A DNA stretch of 64,000 nucleotides, taken from the NCBI RefSeq assembly GCF_002115745.1, contig NZ_JFKB01000001.1, positions 310,001 through 374,000 on the forward strand. Reading direction: 5' to 3'. The stretch is from Thalassospira alkalitolerans. GTDB lineage: Bacteria; Pseudomonadota; Alphaproteobacteria; Rhodospirillales; Thalassospiraceae. Shown piece after piece: positions 7,526 to 16,499 of this stretch (its first letter is position 1; each line of letters starts with the position of its first letter). The notes under the pieces are model-generated. The model saw only the letters and a list, made by a program, of their open reading frames with translations, had not been told where the DNA came from and did not search any database. Both the position numbers and the translations under genes were made by a program.

Positions 7526-9583
7526 CTATCGGGCCTGAACCGATGCAAGAAATTCTTCAACCTCGCGGCGTAAATTGGCCGCCACATCGGTTACGCTTTC
7601 ACATGCCACCATAACCTTGTCCGCAGCCTGCCCGGTCCGATCCGTGGCATCACTAACCCCGGCGATATTTTGCGACACCTCGGATGTGCCAACAGATGCA
7701 CGTTCAACATTGCTGGCGATTTCCGATGTTGCCGCCTGCTGTTCTGTCACCGCAGCCGACAATGACGAAGATGTTTCGTCAATATCTTCAATCCGTTTGC
7801 CAATGCGGTTTAAGATCGTCACAGCCTGTTCGGTCGCATTTTGCAGGCCGCTAATCTGATCGGTGATTTCATTCGTTGCGCGTGAGGTTTGAGTGGCAAG
7901 ATTCTTGACCTCATTGGCAACCACGGCAAATCCTTTGCCAGCTTCCCCCGCCCGGGCGGCCTCAATTGTAGCATTAAGCGCAAGCAAGTTTGTCTGTTTG
8001 GCAATATCACCGATCAAACCGATAACTTCCCCAATCCTGGTAGCCCCGTCTTTAAGGTTTTCAGCAATGCCATCGGCATTTCGTGCTTCTTGAGCAGCAT
8101 CGGATGTAATGGTCGATGCCGACGCAATCTGGCGTGAAATTTCAAGAATTGAATTGGCCAATTCTTCGGTTGCAGCAGAAACAGCCGCAACATTACCTGA
8201 TGCTTCCTCGGCGCTGGAAGCAACACTTGCCGCCTGTTGACGTGTACTGCCAACGATATTGGTCATTTCAGTTGATGTATTGCGCAGATTATCTGTTGCA
8301 TCCCCCACAGCAGACAGCAACCCATCAACATTGCCGCGAAAATCAGAAGCAAGCTGTTCAATACGATTAGCATGGGCTTCGCGGGCCACGCGATCCGCTT
8401 CGCGCTGAGCGCTCATTTCGCGATTTTGCACCAAATTGGCACGAAACACTTCAACCGCACGCGACATTTCACCCATTTCATCACCCCGGTCCATACCGAC
8501 AATTTCAAGATCGGCATTGCCATCAGCCAGATGTGTCATGCTCAGGGTCAAACCATTGATCGGGATCGTGATACTGCGAGTCACAACCAAAACAAACGCA
8601 CTGGCAATCAGAACGATGACGATCAACCCGCCCAGCGTGGCATAAAAGACCAAGCTGGCATTATTATATTTGCTATCGGCCTGATGAACCAGTTCCGCAG
8701 CAATATAATCCTCGACCGTTTTAAACTGATTGATTTTAGTCGTAATCGTCGCAAACCAATCTTCCGCACGAATATCCCCGGTGGTACCAGATACCGGAAA
8801 ATCAAATGCCACTTCACGCATGGCATCAACCGCCCGGATTGCAGATGTGGTAACGGTTTTGGTATAAAACTGGCGGGTTTCCGGGTTGGAAAATTCGGAA
8901 AACACCGCAAGATAAGTCGTTTGCATCGTAATCAGTTCAACAAAACGACGATAAAGCAGCGGATCAAATTTACCCATCCCAAATCCGCCCGCACCTGTCG
9001 CACGTTCAAGCCCGGCACGTTCCTTGGCTTGCATGAAATTATTATAGGATGCGATTACCCGTAAAATATCAGCATCTTCGCTAAGACCGCCCATCAAATT
9101 AACGACAGATAGCATTCTGGAAATAACGTTGGAATAATATCCCACCGTTTCACCCAACACGATCTTTATGCCATCCACATTGGTGCGCAACTCAGATATC
9201 TGCGCCAAAAGCGATGAAAAGGCAGCAATATCCGTTTTCAGCTTCGGATCATAAAGGCTGTAATCAATTTTTGAGATCTCATCACCAAGGGCGGTAATCT
9301 TTTGATCAGAAAGCTTGCGCTGGGCAACAAGCTGACTGCCAAATTGCGTTCCTCCGGATCCGATAAAGCCCGCGGATGCCCCACGTTCCTTTTGCAGTTC
9401 ATGGACTGTCGCGCCGATAGAACCAGCCACCTCGGTCAGGCCACGAATTTTACCCAGTTCCGTCATCTGCTGATAACGGCCACTGACAATCACCAGCGAC
9501 AAAACCACCAACCCGATAACAAGCGGCACCAGCGACAGGGCCATTTTTGACCCGATACGAATATTATGAAGAAAAGCAAACAT
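7526..9583 (-). CDS. Methyl-accepting chemotaxis protein with a nitrate/nitrite-sensing (NIT) domain
   Basis: A 685-residue membrane chemoreceptor. A first transmembrane helix covers about residues 14-34. The sensor region (about 45-305) carries [13 protein letters not shown] and [13 protein letters not shown], the paired motifs of NIT domains (PF08376 type). The second transmembrane helix is about 313-335 ([17 protein letters not shown]), followed by HAMP ([10 protein letters not shown]) and the cytoplasmic signalling domain with the hairpin tip [28 protein letters not shown]. No CheR/CheB-binding pentapeptide is visible at the C terminus. Nitrate or nitrite as ligand follows from the domain, not from context; no nitrate genes are nearby. 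It is a single-gene unit. Confidence 0.93.
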   Translation of the reverse strand: MFAFLHNIRIGSKMALSLVPLVIGLVVLSLVIVSGRYQQMTELGKIRGLTEVAGSIGATVHELQKERGASAGFIGSGGTQFGSQLVAQRKLSDQKITALGDEISKIDYSLYDPKLKTDIAAFSSLLAQISELRTNVDGIKIVLGETVGYYSNVISRMLSVVNLMGGLSEDADILRVIASYNNFMQAKERAGLERATGAGGFGMGKFDPLLYRRFVELITMQTTYLAVFSEFSNPETRQFYTKTVTTSAIRAVDAMREVAFDFPVSGTTGDIRAEDWFATITTKINQFKTVEDYIAAELVHQADSKYNNASLVFYATLGGLIVIVLIASAFVLVVTRSITIPINGLTLSMTHLADGNADLEIVGMDRGDEMGEMSRAVEVFRANLVQNREMSAQREADRVAREAHANRIEQLASDFRGNVDGLLSAVGDATDNLRNTSTEMTNIVGSTRQQAASVASSAEEASGNVAAVSAATEELANSILEISRQIASASTITSDAAQEARNADGIAENLKDGATRIGEVIGLIGDIAKQTNLLALNATIEAARAGEAGKGFAVVANEVKNLATQTSRATNEITDQISGLQNATEQAVTILNRIGKRIEDIDETSSSLSAAVTEQQAATSEIASNVERASVGTSEVSQNIAGVSDATDRTGQAADKVMVACESVTDVAANLRREVEEFLASVQAR

Positions 9584-9742
9584 CGCGGTCCCCGAACCAT
9601 GATAACGAAATTTGCCAGATGATTATCCCACCCCGTGGAACATCACAATCCTTTGACCCCGCATCAATCAAGACCCGGTCAATCAATCATGTTTTGGGAA
9701 AAAATATTTTTGGATTTTTTGATTGAATCTGATGTTGGTTCG

Positions 9743-9771
9743 GCAGTGCAAAAGACAAGGTCCTGCACTGC
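9743..9771. repeat. Hairpin between the HTH gene and the chemoreceptor gene
   Basis: GCAGTGCA (9743-9750) pairs perfectly with TGCACTGC (9764-9771) around a 13-nt loop. It lies 30 nt beyond the stop of the HTH gene and may end the smr-HTH transcript; no T-run follows. Confidence 0.45.
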
Positions 9772-9802
9772 AAAATTAAACCAAATACCGCAAAAATACC
9801 GG

Positions 9803-10162
9803 TTAGCGGGATTTTTCGGCAATAATTGCCAGCATCCGCTGCAATTGATCGTCACTTAGACCGGCAACCCGTTCGGACAAAAGATTGGCCAATTCGGTTG
9901 CTTCGGGTTCAAGACCGGCGGTATCGACCGTGACCTTGGGGTGCGATAGCTGTGCCAGACGTTTGATTTCGTCGACCTCGTCCCAGACCAGATTGAAATA
10001 GCCACAAATCTGCTGCACCAATCCGGGACTGGGGCGCCCGCGATGGCCATGCTCAAGGGCCGACAAATAGGCTGGCGAAAGTTGCAGCGCATTGGCCATA
10101 TCGGTCAGGGTAACATTATGCTTTGCCCGCAATTCCCGAATGCGATTGCCAAAGGGTGTCAC
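9803..10162 (-). CDS. XRE-family helix-turn-helix regulator
   Basis: A 119-residue DNA-binding protein starting with GTG at 10162. The Cro/C1-type HTH covers about residues 4-60: FGNRIRELRAKHNVTLTDMANAL, then SPAYLSALEHGHRGRPS, then a conserved stretch QICGYFNLVWDEVDEIKRLAQLSHP. The GTG overlaps the TGA of the upstream smr gene (GTGA), so the two are translationally coupled. Longer in-frame extension to 10270 would run back through smr and is unlikely. HTH proteins next to smr are seen in other alphaproteobacteria; targets are unknown. Confidence 0.88.
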   Translation of the reverse strand: MTPFGNRIRELRAKHNVTLTDMANALQLSPAYLSALEHGHRGRPSPGLVQQICGYFNLVWDEVDEIKRLAQLSHPKVTVDTAGLEPEATELANLLSERVAGLSDDQLQRMLAIIAEKSR

Positions 10163-10809
10163 GCGCGTCTCCGTTTCAGCAGAACATAAAAGGCACCCGA
10201 TCCGCCATGCTGAATGCGGGCTTCGCTGATCGATAAAATCCGGGTCCGCAGACGCGGCGCACTTAACCATTGCGGGGTGCGTTGGCGCAACAAACCCGTA
10301 CGCCCATATTCATCAGCGCGCGATCCCTTGCCAGTAATCACCAACACACAGCGTTTTCCGGCCCGCCAGCTATCTTCGATAAAGGCATTCAGGGCGTGAT
10401 GGGCAACATCCTGGGTCATGCCGTGCAAATCAATCCGGCCATCAATCGACATCTGGCCTTTTTGGAATTTTTTGGCGGTTGATTTATCGATCCCGTCGGT
10501 CACACCCGGTTCAAGATCCGCCAAGGCGCGGTTTTTAACCTGTGGCCCACGATCCGCATGGCGCGCAGATGGCAGATTGCGCGCCATGCGGTTTTCCTCG
10601 GCCTTGGCAATTTTGCCCGACAGATTATCGGGCAACGATATGGCTGTATCGCTTTTGGAACCCCCTTCATCCGGGGAAAAACCGCCCACATCATCAGGAC
10701 GCGGTTTTTTGGCGCGCAGGGGTTTCACATCGCGGGTAAAGACCTCCCACAGGGCCTTTTCCTGATCGCTTACAGTGCGATGGCGTTTATGTGTTTTTTT
10801 ATGCGTCAT
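10159..10809 (-). CDS. Smr-domain protein (small MutS-related, putative nuclease)
   Basis: A 216-residue protein with a low-complexity charged N terminus (MTHKKTHKRHRTVSDQEKALWEVF) and a C-terminal Smr domain from about residue 120. The signature IDLHGMTQDVAHHALNAFI is followed by VLVITGKGSR (the TGxG motif) and a final AFYVLLKRRR. Smr domains bind and nick nucleic acid; stand-alone Smr proteins of this layout act on DNA or on stalled ribosome complexes in other bacteria. The TTG at 10845 gives 12 more residues, but the ATG at 10809 is preferred. In related genomes smr often follows mltA; here the two are 15 kb apart on opposite sides of oriC. Confidence 0.88.
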   Translation of the reverse strand: MTHKKTHKRHRTVSDQEKALWEVFTRDVKPLRAKKPRPDDVGGFSPDEGGSKSDTAISLPDNLSGKIAKAEENRMARNLPSARHADRGPQVKNRALADLEPGVTDGIDKSTAKKFQKGQMSIDGRIDLHGMTQDVAHHALNAFIEDSWRAGKRCVLVITGKGSRADEYGRTGLLRQRTPQWLSAPRLRTRILSISEARIQHGGSGAFYVLLKRRRA

Positions 10810-10936
10810 CAGGTCTTGTGGAAAATGCGATGTTTTCTGCGACAAAATTGGCCAAGGCCATAAGGATCTGCATCACAGCATAGCCCAGACCGGTTATCAT
10901 TTTGCAAAGGCATAAAGCCTTTCGCGTATTGATACC

Positions 10937-10971
10937 ACGCCTGTTTGAACATTTTTAATTCAAACAGGCGT
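10937..10971. repeat. Perfect 13-bp stem-loop between lutC and smr
   Basis: ACGCCTGTTTGAA (10937-10949) pairs with 10959-10971 around a 9-nt A/T-rich loop. It lies 33 nt past the lutC stop and likely marks the 3' end of the lutABC transcript, although no T-run follows the stem. Confidence 0.6.
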
Positions 10972-11003
10972 TACAGAACACACAGAATTCCACCACAAGC
11001 CAA

Positions 11004-11705
11004 TCAGCTGGCTTGATCATCGACAATGACGATATGCAAACGACGCGGCCCATGCGCCCCAAGCTGTATCGTCTGTTCGATATCACCGGTGCGCGACGGG
11101 CCGGTCACCCAAAGGAAGGTTCGCGGCATATTACCCTGCCCGTCTTCGGTGCGAAGCCGGGCCCATATTTCTTCATAGGTGCCGACGATCTCGCTGGCTT
11201 TGACCACCGCGATATGGGTATCGGGCAGCATATTAAGCGTATAGGGCGTTTGCGCCCCACTTCTGAGCATCAAGCTGCCGGTTTCAGCAACCCCGCCAAA
11301 GCTAGAGGTCACAGAAACTGCATCTTCAGGACCAGCGACACCGGCGGTGACTTCAAGCGCGGTTTCTGACCAAGGCAGGCCGGAAATATTAACATCGGGG
11401 GATGTTTTCACCCGAGCCGGAAGATTATGTTCGGCCAAGAACCGGGCAACTTCGCGCGGAATATCTTCGAAACCGGCCGTGTGAACCACGGTTGCATTAA
11501 CGTCAATCGCCATTTGTTCAAACAAAGCGACCTGCTGATCATGGGAAATCTGGGCGCGTGCCGGAACAACCGCATTTGATTTGGGGGCCGAAAGACGATC
11601 AAGCACATCCTTTGGTGCATCATACTGACCGGCTTCGCGGCCAAGACTTTGACGGATACGACCCAAAATCGCATCGCGGGAGGAAACCTTTGCAGAATTT
11701 CTCAT
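11004..11705 (-). CDS. lutC: Lactate utilization protein LutC (LUD domain)
   Basis: A 233-residue LUD-domain protein, third subunit of the LutABC L-lactate oxidation complex, which converts lactate to pyruvate in the cytoplasm. Recognisable features are the N-terminal SRDAILGRIRQSLGR, the core VTAGVAGPEDAVSVTSSFGGVAETGSLMLRSG, and the C-terminal GPSRTGDIEQTIQLGAHGPRRLHIVIVD. It overlaps lutB by four bases (ATGA), so it is translationally coupled. Last gene of the operon. Confidence 0.93.
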   Translation of the reverse strand: MRNSAKVSSRDAILGRIRQSLGREAGQYDAPKDVLDRLSAPKSNAVVPARAQISHDQQVALFEQMAIDVNATVVHTAGFEDIPREVARFLAEHNLPARVKTSPDVNISGLPWSETALEVTAGVAGPEDAVSVTSSFGGVAETGSLMLRSGAQTPYTLNMLPDTHIAVVKASEIVGTYEEIWARLRTEDGQGNMPRTFLWVTGPSRTGDIEQTIQLGAHGPRRLHIVIVDDQAS

Positions 11706-13150
11706 TTTGATCCTCGCGCTTTTTGGGCCTGTTTTTCCGCCCAGAGTTCCTTGAATGTCTTGCCGTTCTGACCCTGTGGTGCCGGAAGATCGCGGATCTG
11801 GGTCCAGCCCCCGGCCAGCGGCAATTTGGCCAAACGACCTCTGCCGCCAGCCATCTTATTCATGACCTTGGCGGCAAGCCCGGTCGCGGTGCGATAAAGC
11901 CTTGGCCTTGATGCCAAAAACGCCCAGGCTTTGATGCCAAACCGCATTGAAGCCGGGCTAAGATGTTTTTCAAATTCGCGTTCGCGCCAATGCCGCATCA
12001 TTTTTGGCAATGGAATACGCATCGGACAGACTTCTTCGCATTTACCACAGAAAGTCGAGGCATTGGGAAGATGACCGGCTTCGTCCACCCCAATCAATGA
12101 TGGGGTCAAAACCGAGCCCATCGGGCCGGGATAAACCCAGCCATAAGCATGCCCCCCGACCGCACCATAAACCGGGCAATGGTTCATACAGGCCGCACAG
12201 CGGATACAGCGCAACATATCCTGAAACTCAGTACCCAACATGTTCGACCGGCCGTTATCAAGCAGGATAACGTGATATTCCTGTGGCCCATCCAGATCAT
12301 CTTCGCGGCGCGGGCCGGTTGAAAACGTCGTATAGGATGACATTTCCTGACCCGTGGCAGAACGTGCCAAAACACGCAGGATGCTGGACGCATCTTCAAG
12401 CGTCGGCACGACCTTTTCCAAACTGGCAATCGCGATATGCACCCGTGACAGGGTTTGGGTCAGATCACCATTGCCTTCGTTAGTGACAATCACCGAGGTG
12501 CCGGTTTCAGCAATCAGGAAATTGGCGCCGGTAATGCCGATATCGGCCGCAAAGAAATGTTCGCGCATGACTTCGCGGGCTTCATCAAGCAATTCACGCG
12601 GCTCGGCCAGCGACCGGTTGGGATCGCGGCCTTTGTGGGTTTCGCGGAAACTATCGGCGACCTGTTCTTTATGAACATGGATCGCCGGCGCGATAATGTG
12701 GCTTGGCGGTTCATGGCGCAGCTGGATGATATATTCACCCAGATCGGTTTCAACGACTTTCAGGTCTTCCTTTTCAAGGAAATCGTTCAGGCCGATTTCC
12801 TCGGAAATCATCGATTTGCCTTTAAGAACCGATTTGGCATCTTTATCGCGGCAAATGCGCAAAACAGTTTCACGCGCTTCGGCGGCATCGGCACACCAAT
12901 GGACATGACCCCCATTAGCCTTGACGTTTTCTTCAAATTTCAAAAGGTAATGATCAAGGTTTTCAAGGGTGTGGTTCTTGATATCGCACGCCTGATCGCG
13001 CAGCGCCTCGAATTCCGGCAGATTGTTGATCGCGGCAAGGCGTTTATCACGAAAACCGGTTTTTAGACGGCCCAGCGCCCGTTGCAGGCTTTCATCGCGC
13101 AGCGCGCCGTGGACGTTTTCCTTAAATTTCGGGGATGTTGATACATTCAT
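11702..13150 (-). CDS. lutB: Lactate utilization iron-sulfur protein LutB
   Basis: A 482-residue LUD plus ferredoxin-like protein, the iron-sulfur subunit of the LutABC lactate dehydrogenase. The N-terminal LUD domain carries VLKGKSMISEEIGLNDFLE and GANFLIAETGTSVIVTNEGNGDL. Two 4Fe-4S cluster motifs follow: CIRCAACMNHCPVYG and FCGKCEEVCPMRIPL. The tail (about 390-482) matches the DUF3390-type extension. Length fits LutB/LldF (about 470-480). The start ATG at 13150 overlaps the lutA stop (ATGA). Confidence 0.95.
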   Translation of the reverse strand: MNVSTSPKFKENVHGALRDESLQRALGRLKTGFRDKRLAAINNLPEFEALRDQACDIKNHTLENLDHYLLKFEENVKANGGHVHWCADAAEARETVLRICRDKDAKSVLKGKSMISEEIGLNDFLEKEDLKVVETDLGEYIIQLRHEPPSHIIAPAIHVHKEQVADSFRETHKGRDPNRSLAEPRELLDEAREVMREHFFAADIGITGANFLIAETGTSVIVTNEGNGDLTQTLSRVHIAIASLEKVVPTLEDASSILRVLARSATGQEMSSYTTFSTGPRREDDLDGPQEYHVILLDNGRSNMLGTEFQDMLRCIRCAACMNHCPVYGAVGGHAYGWVYPGPMGSVLTPSLIGVDEAGHLPNASTFCGKCEEVCPMRIPLPKMMRHWREREFEKHLSPASMRFGIKAWAFLASRPRLYRTATGLAAKVMNKMAGGRGRLAKLPLAGGWTQIRDLPAPQGQNGKTFKELWAEKQAQKARGSK

Positions 13151-13959
13151 GATGCCTGTTCCCCTTTCTTACCGGCAATCGGGGCGGCTTCCATGGTCAT
13201 ATCGGCCAGGACCTCGGCAACATGGCGGACTTCAATATCCGACCCTTCACGCGCCAGTTTACCGGCCATATTCATCAAACAGCCCATATCCCCGGCCAAA
13301 AGCGTTTTGGCGCCGGTCGATTTGATATCGTCGGTTTTTTCGCCCACCATCTTACCGGAAATTTCGGGATATTTGACGCAAAACGTCCCGCCAAAGCCAC
13401 AGCAACTTTCCGGTTCCGACAGTTCAGAAATCTCTAGACCCTGGACAGAGTTCAAAAGTTTGCGTGGTTGTTGTTTGACACCCAATTCGCGCAGGCCCGA
13501 ACAGCTATCATGATAGGTAACCTTGCCCTCGAAACTGGCGGCCACCGCATCGATCTTCATCACATCGGTCAGGAACGACACCAATTCATGGGTCTTGGCT
13601 GACAGTGCATTGACCTGATCAAGCATGGCCGGTTCATCGGCAAATAATTCGGGGAAATGCTTTTTGATCATGCCCGCACAGGACCCGCTGGGGGCGACGA
13701 CATAATCATAATCGGCAAACATATCGATCAACGGCCGGGCAACTTTTTTGGCCGATGCCTTATCGCCGGAATTAAATGCCGGTTGGCCACAACAGGTCTG
13801 ATCCATCGGTACATCAACCTCGCAACCTGCTTCTTCAAGCAGTTTTACGGCTGAAAATCCCACGGTTGGCCGAAACATATCGACCAGACAGGTAACAAAC
13901 AGGCCAACACGTGGCTTGCCAGCCCCGGATATATCGGCATTAGGCGTTGATGACGTCAT
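13147..13959 (-). CDS. lutA: Lactate utilization protein LutA (CCG-domain oxidoreductase)
   Basis: A 270-residue protein with two cysteine-rich CCG domains, as in LutA/LldE and the GlpC/heterodisulfide reductase families. The motifs are DQTCCGQPAFNSGD in the first half and ESCCGFGGTFCVKYPEIS in the second, which bind an unusual iron-sulfur centre. The ATG at 13959 has GAGAGAGGA 8 nt upstream and is preferred to the TTG at 13983. First gene of lutABC, about 100 nt downstream of a GntR-type palindrome; the three genes overlap and act as one operon for growth on L-lactate. No lactate permease or regulator gene is in the window. Confidence 0.93.
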   Translation of the reverse strand: MTSSTPNADISGAGKPRVGLFVTCLVDMFRPTVGFSAVKLLEEAGCEVDVPMDQTCCGQPAFNSGDKASAKKVARPLIDMFADYDYVVAPSGSCAGMIKKHFPELFADEPAMLDQVNALSAKTHELVSFLTDVMKIDAVAASFEGKVTYHDSCSGLRELGVKQQPRKLLNSVQGLEISELSEPESCCGFGGTFCVKYPEISGKMVGEKTDDIKSTGAKTLLAGDMGCLMNMAGKLAREGSDIEVRHVAEVLADMTMEAAPIAGKKGEQAS

Positions 13960-14057
13960 GGCGGGTCCTCTCTCTGATGCCAATCTCTGGGGCCAATTTT
14001 GCGGCCAATAGGCGACCGGATCAGGGTTGCGGGACCCGTTTCACGGCGGTGTCATGT

Positions 14058-14074
14058 AATTGGTATTACCAATT
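14058..14074. promoter_or_regulatory. GntR/FCD-type operator (LldR/PdhR-like) upstream of lutABC
   Basis: AATTGGTATTACCAATT has perfect arms and the TTGGT-N3-ACCAA core bound by LldR, PdhR and related FCD-domain GntR regulators. It lies 99 bp upstream of the lutA start, in the only intergenic region of the operon. The regulator itself is not encoded nearby. Confidence 0.75.
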
Positions 14075-14183
14075 TTAGGTAGGCCGGTCCAGAACTTGAT
14101 GATCACAACAACTACGCAAATTCATAACCATAAAATCAAGGCCCTGCAGAAATCCCGATTAGCCTGGGATCAAAACCTTGTCA

Positions 14184-15089
14184 TCAATCATCGCGGCCAA
14201 ACATATCGACACAGCCAACACCGTTGTTTTCAAGGTTAAGCATGGCTCTCAGAAAAGAACTATTCTGGTTGGTCGACAAACCGTGTTTGCCACGATTTTC
14301 CATAAATTGACCACTTTGTTTATACTTATCCAGTGTTATTTGTAGTTTTATGATGTCGTCAAGCGCCGCATCGTTGCTGATGGCAAGATACAGAAAGCAG
14401 CTTCGATAGGGTAAAATCCCGTCGATATCGCGGTGCTGGACGGTCGGATCAACAATATTGCGGTAATGGCGCAAAACCGAACCGCCAATGGCAATCAGAT
14501 CAACCCGGTCGGCCTGAAGCATCGGCAGTAAAAGATCTTCGCGTGGGACCATGACCAGATATTTCGCCCCGCGTTCGCGCAAATACGGTTCGCGGGCCGA
14601 CCCCATCAAGACCCCGATGCGGGCACCTTTCAAGATGTCATCAAATGCCATGTTCTGCCATTTGGCATCGGCATAACCATACAGGTTCCAAATTGTCCGA
14701 CTGACCGGGCCGACCCATTTGAAGCTGTTTTCACGATCGATAGTCCGGGTGGTGGGATAAATCACATGCCGGGACCCTTTAAGGGCTTCTTCCATGACGC
14801 GCTTCCACGGCACCTGTTTGGCAACAATGTGTGACAACCCGGATTTTGTAAAAAGCGACAGAACCATTTCATCAAAATAGCCCGGTTCAGGACGCAGGGC
14901 TTCGACGCCATTTTCAGACAGATGAATGGTATAGGGCACGGTGCCATCAATATAACCATCAATACCATGCGCCCGGGCAGGTATCGCAGACAGGTTCAAA
15001 ATACCCGAAAGACCCAAAATCATGGCAATGCCCAGAATACCGGGAACACCAACCATTCTGGAAAGCCCGATAAACCCTGGCCGGGTCAT
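14184..15089 (-). CDS. Periplasmic solute-binding-like protein (SBP family 3 fold)
   Basis: A 301-residue exported protein. The stretch after the start (GFIGLSRMVGVPGILGIAMILGLSGILNLSAIPARAHG) is a signal peptide ending about residue 40. The mature part shows features of the amino-acid-type binding fold: GYFDEMVLSLFTKSG, PWKRVMEEALKGSRHVIYPTTRTIDRE, FKWVGPVSRT and ILKGARIGVLMGSAREPYLRERG. No ABC permease genes are adjacent, as is common for this widespread orphan group, so transport is not assured. The start is uncertain: ATGs at 15164 and 15089 are open; the longest frame to 15251 would overlap dnaQ. Confidence 0.7.
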   Translation of the reverse strand: MTRPGFIGLSRMVGVPGILGIAMILGLSGILNLSAIPARAHGIDGYIDGTVPYTIHLSENGVEALRPEPGYFDEMVLSLFTKSGLSHIVAKQVPWKRVMEEALKGSRHVIYPTTRTIDRENSFKWVGPVSRTIWNLYGYADAKWQNMAFDDILKGARIGVLMGSAREPYLRERGAKYLVMVPREDLLLPMLQADRVDLIAIGGSVLRHYRNIVDPTVQHRDIDGILPYRSCFLYLAISNDAALDDIIKLQITLDKYKQSGQFMENRGKHGLSTNQNSSFLRAMLNLENNGVGCVDMFGRDD

Positions 15090-15174
15090 AGATAAAAGAT
15101 GGATTAAGCGGATCCTTTGGTAGCAATCAAAGCGTTTTGAACAGGTGGCACATCGCGAAAACATGCCTGTCACA

Positions 15175-15873
15175 TCACGCCTCTTCCTGTTTGAACCAAA
15201 GGGCGTTCGCAACCTTTTTTTCGATATAGGCGCGATGGGCGGCAAGTTCATCGTCGCTTACAATATGCAGGCGCGGTTCCAGGCGGCCTTCCTTTGGCCC
15301 CAAAATCCGACGGTCATCGCCTTGATTATTAGCATTGGGATCAAGCAAAAGCCCGTGTTGGCGTCCGCCGAGCAATTCAAGATAGACCACCGCCAAAAGA
15401 TCAGAGTCAAGCAGCGCCCCATGCAGGGTACGATTTGAATTATCGATTTTAAACCGGCGACACAACGCATCAAGACTGACCGGGGAACCGGGGAATTTTT
15501 TACGCGCCATTTGAACGGTATCAATGGCACGTGCCATATCGATCTTGGGCTTGTTCAACCAGCCAAGTTCCGCATTCAAGAACTTCATATCAAAGGCAGC
15601 GTTATGAATGACAAGCTTGGAATCATTCCCGATAAATTCGATAAAATCATCGGCAATCTCGGCAAAAAGCGGCTGATCTTTCAGGAAATCATCGCCCAAA
15701 CCATGAACGTCAAAGGCCTCTTTGGGCATTGGGCGCTGGGGATTGATATATTGATGATATTGCCGACCAGACGGCATGTGATTGATCAATTCGATACAGC
15801 CGATTTCAACCAGACGATGGTCTGAGTAAGGGTCAAGACCGGTGGTTTCCGTATCAAGCACGATTTCACGCAT
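15175..15873 (-). CDS. dnaQ: DNA polymerase III epsilon subunit (proofreading 3'-5' exonuclease)
   Basis: A 232-residue DEDDh exonuclease that proofreads chromosomal replication. ExoI is DTETTGLDP (residues 6-14), ExoII is HNAAFDMKFLN (about 97-107) and ExoIII is HGALLDSDLLA, giving the D, E, D, H, D catalytic set. Length is near E. coli epsilon (243). The ATG at 15873 follows the coaE stop by 1 nt (TGATATG) and gives the canonical MREIVLDTETTG; longer frames run into coaE. It is the last strong gene of the left-going ppsR-maf-aroE-coaE-dnaQ operon. Confidence 0.96.
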   Translation of the reverse strand: MREIVLDTETTGLDPYSDHRLVEIGCIELINHMPSGRQYHQYINPQRPMPKEAFDVHGLGDDFLKDQPLFAEIADDFIEFIGNDSKLVIHNAAFDMKFLNAELGWLNKPKIDMARAIDTVQMARKKFPGSPVSLDALCRRFKIDNSNRTLHGALLDSDLLAVVYLELLGGRQHGLLLDPNANNQGDDRRILGPKEGRLEPRLHIVSDDELAAHRAYIEKKVANALWFKQEEA

Positions 15874-15874
15874 A

Positions 15875-16468
15875 TCAGGTCCGATTTCCAAGTTGATCAA
15901 CAATGTTTCGGATCGCATTAAACGTTACCGCCCGACCCAATCCTGTTGGAATAACAAAATCGGCTTTGCGGCGTTTTTCACGATCTGGCATTTGCTTACT
16001 CAGAATGGCGGAAAATTTTGCTTTCGTCATCCCCGAACGTGCCATAACACGTTGAAGTTGAATGAATCTGGGTGCTGACACTACCGCAACATGATCACAG
16101 CGTTCTTCGCCATCGGTTTCGAACAAAAGCGGAATATCAAGTACAACCAGTGATCTTCCAGCCCTGCGATAACGCTTGATGAATTTGGTTTCCTGAACCC
16201 GGACAAGCGGATGCAAAATTGCTTCTAATCGGGAAAGAGCAACAGGATCGCCAAACACCCGAGCCCCCAAAAGCTGACGATCAATTTTACCATTCTTCAG
16301 GGCATCGGGAAATGCGGCAATGACCGGATCAAATGCCGCCCCGCCCGGCACCATCAATTGATGGACAACAACATCGGCATCATAAACCGGCACCCCGAGA
16401 TAACGAAACATCCCCGCTGCAGTGGATTTTCCCATGCCAATCGATCCGGTAAGGCCCAAAATCACCAT
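15875..16468 (-). CDS. coaE: Dephospho-CoA kinase
   Basis: A 197-residue P-loop kinase that phosphorylates dephospho-CoA, the last step of CoA synthesis. The P-loop is GLTGSIGMGKST (5-16), followed by the conserved YDADVVVHQL and LHPLVRVQE, and LVVLDIPLLFETDGE, all signatures of CoaE. Length matches the family (about 200). It sits between aroE (31-nt gap) and dnaQ. Confidence 0.96.
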   Translation of the reverse strand: MVILGLTGSIGMGKSTAAGMFRYLGVPVYDADVVVHQLMVPGGAAFDPVIAAFPDALKNGKIDRQLLGARVFGDPVALSRLEAILHPLVRVQETKFIKRYRRAGRSLVVLDIPLLFETDGEERCDHVAVVSAPRFIQLQRVMARSGMTKAKFSAILSKQMPDREKRRKADFVIPTGLGRAVTFNAIRNIVDQLGNRT

Positions 16469-16499
16469 TTTAAATAACGTCCTGTGATCTTAATTCGGA

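Noticed and set aside
8372-9064. 230-codon plus-strand frame within the chemoreceptor gene
   Set aside because: Antisense shadow; composition is odd (many Arg, His, Phe), and the opposite strand encodes a clear NIT-HAMP-MA receptor.
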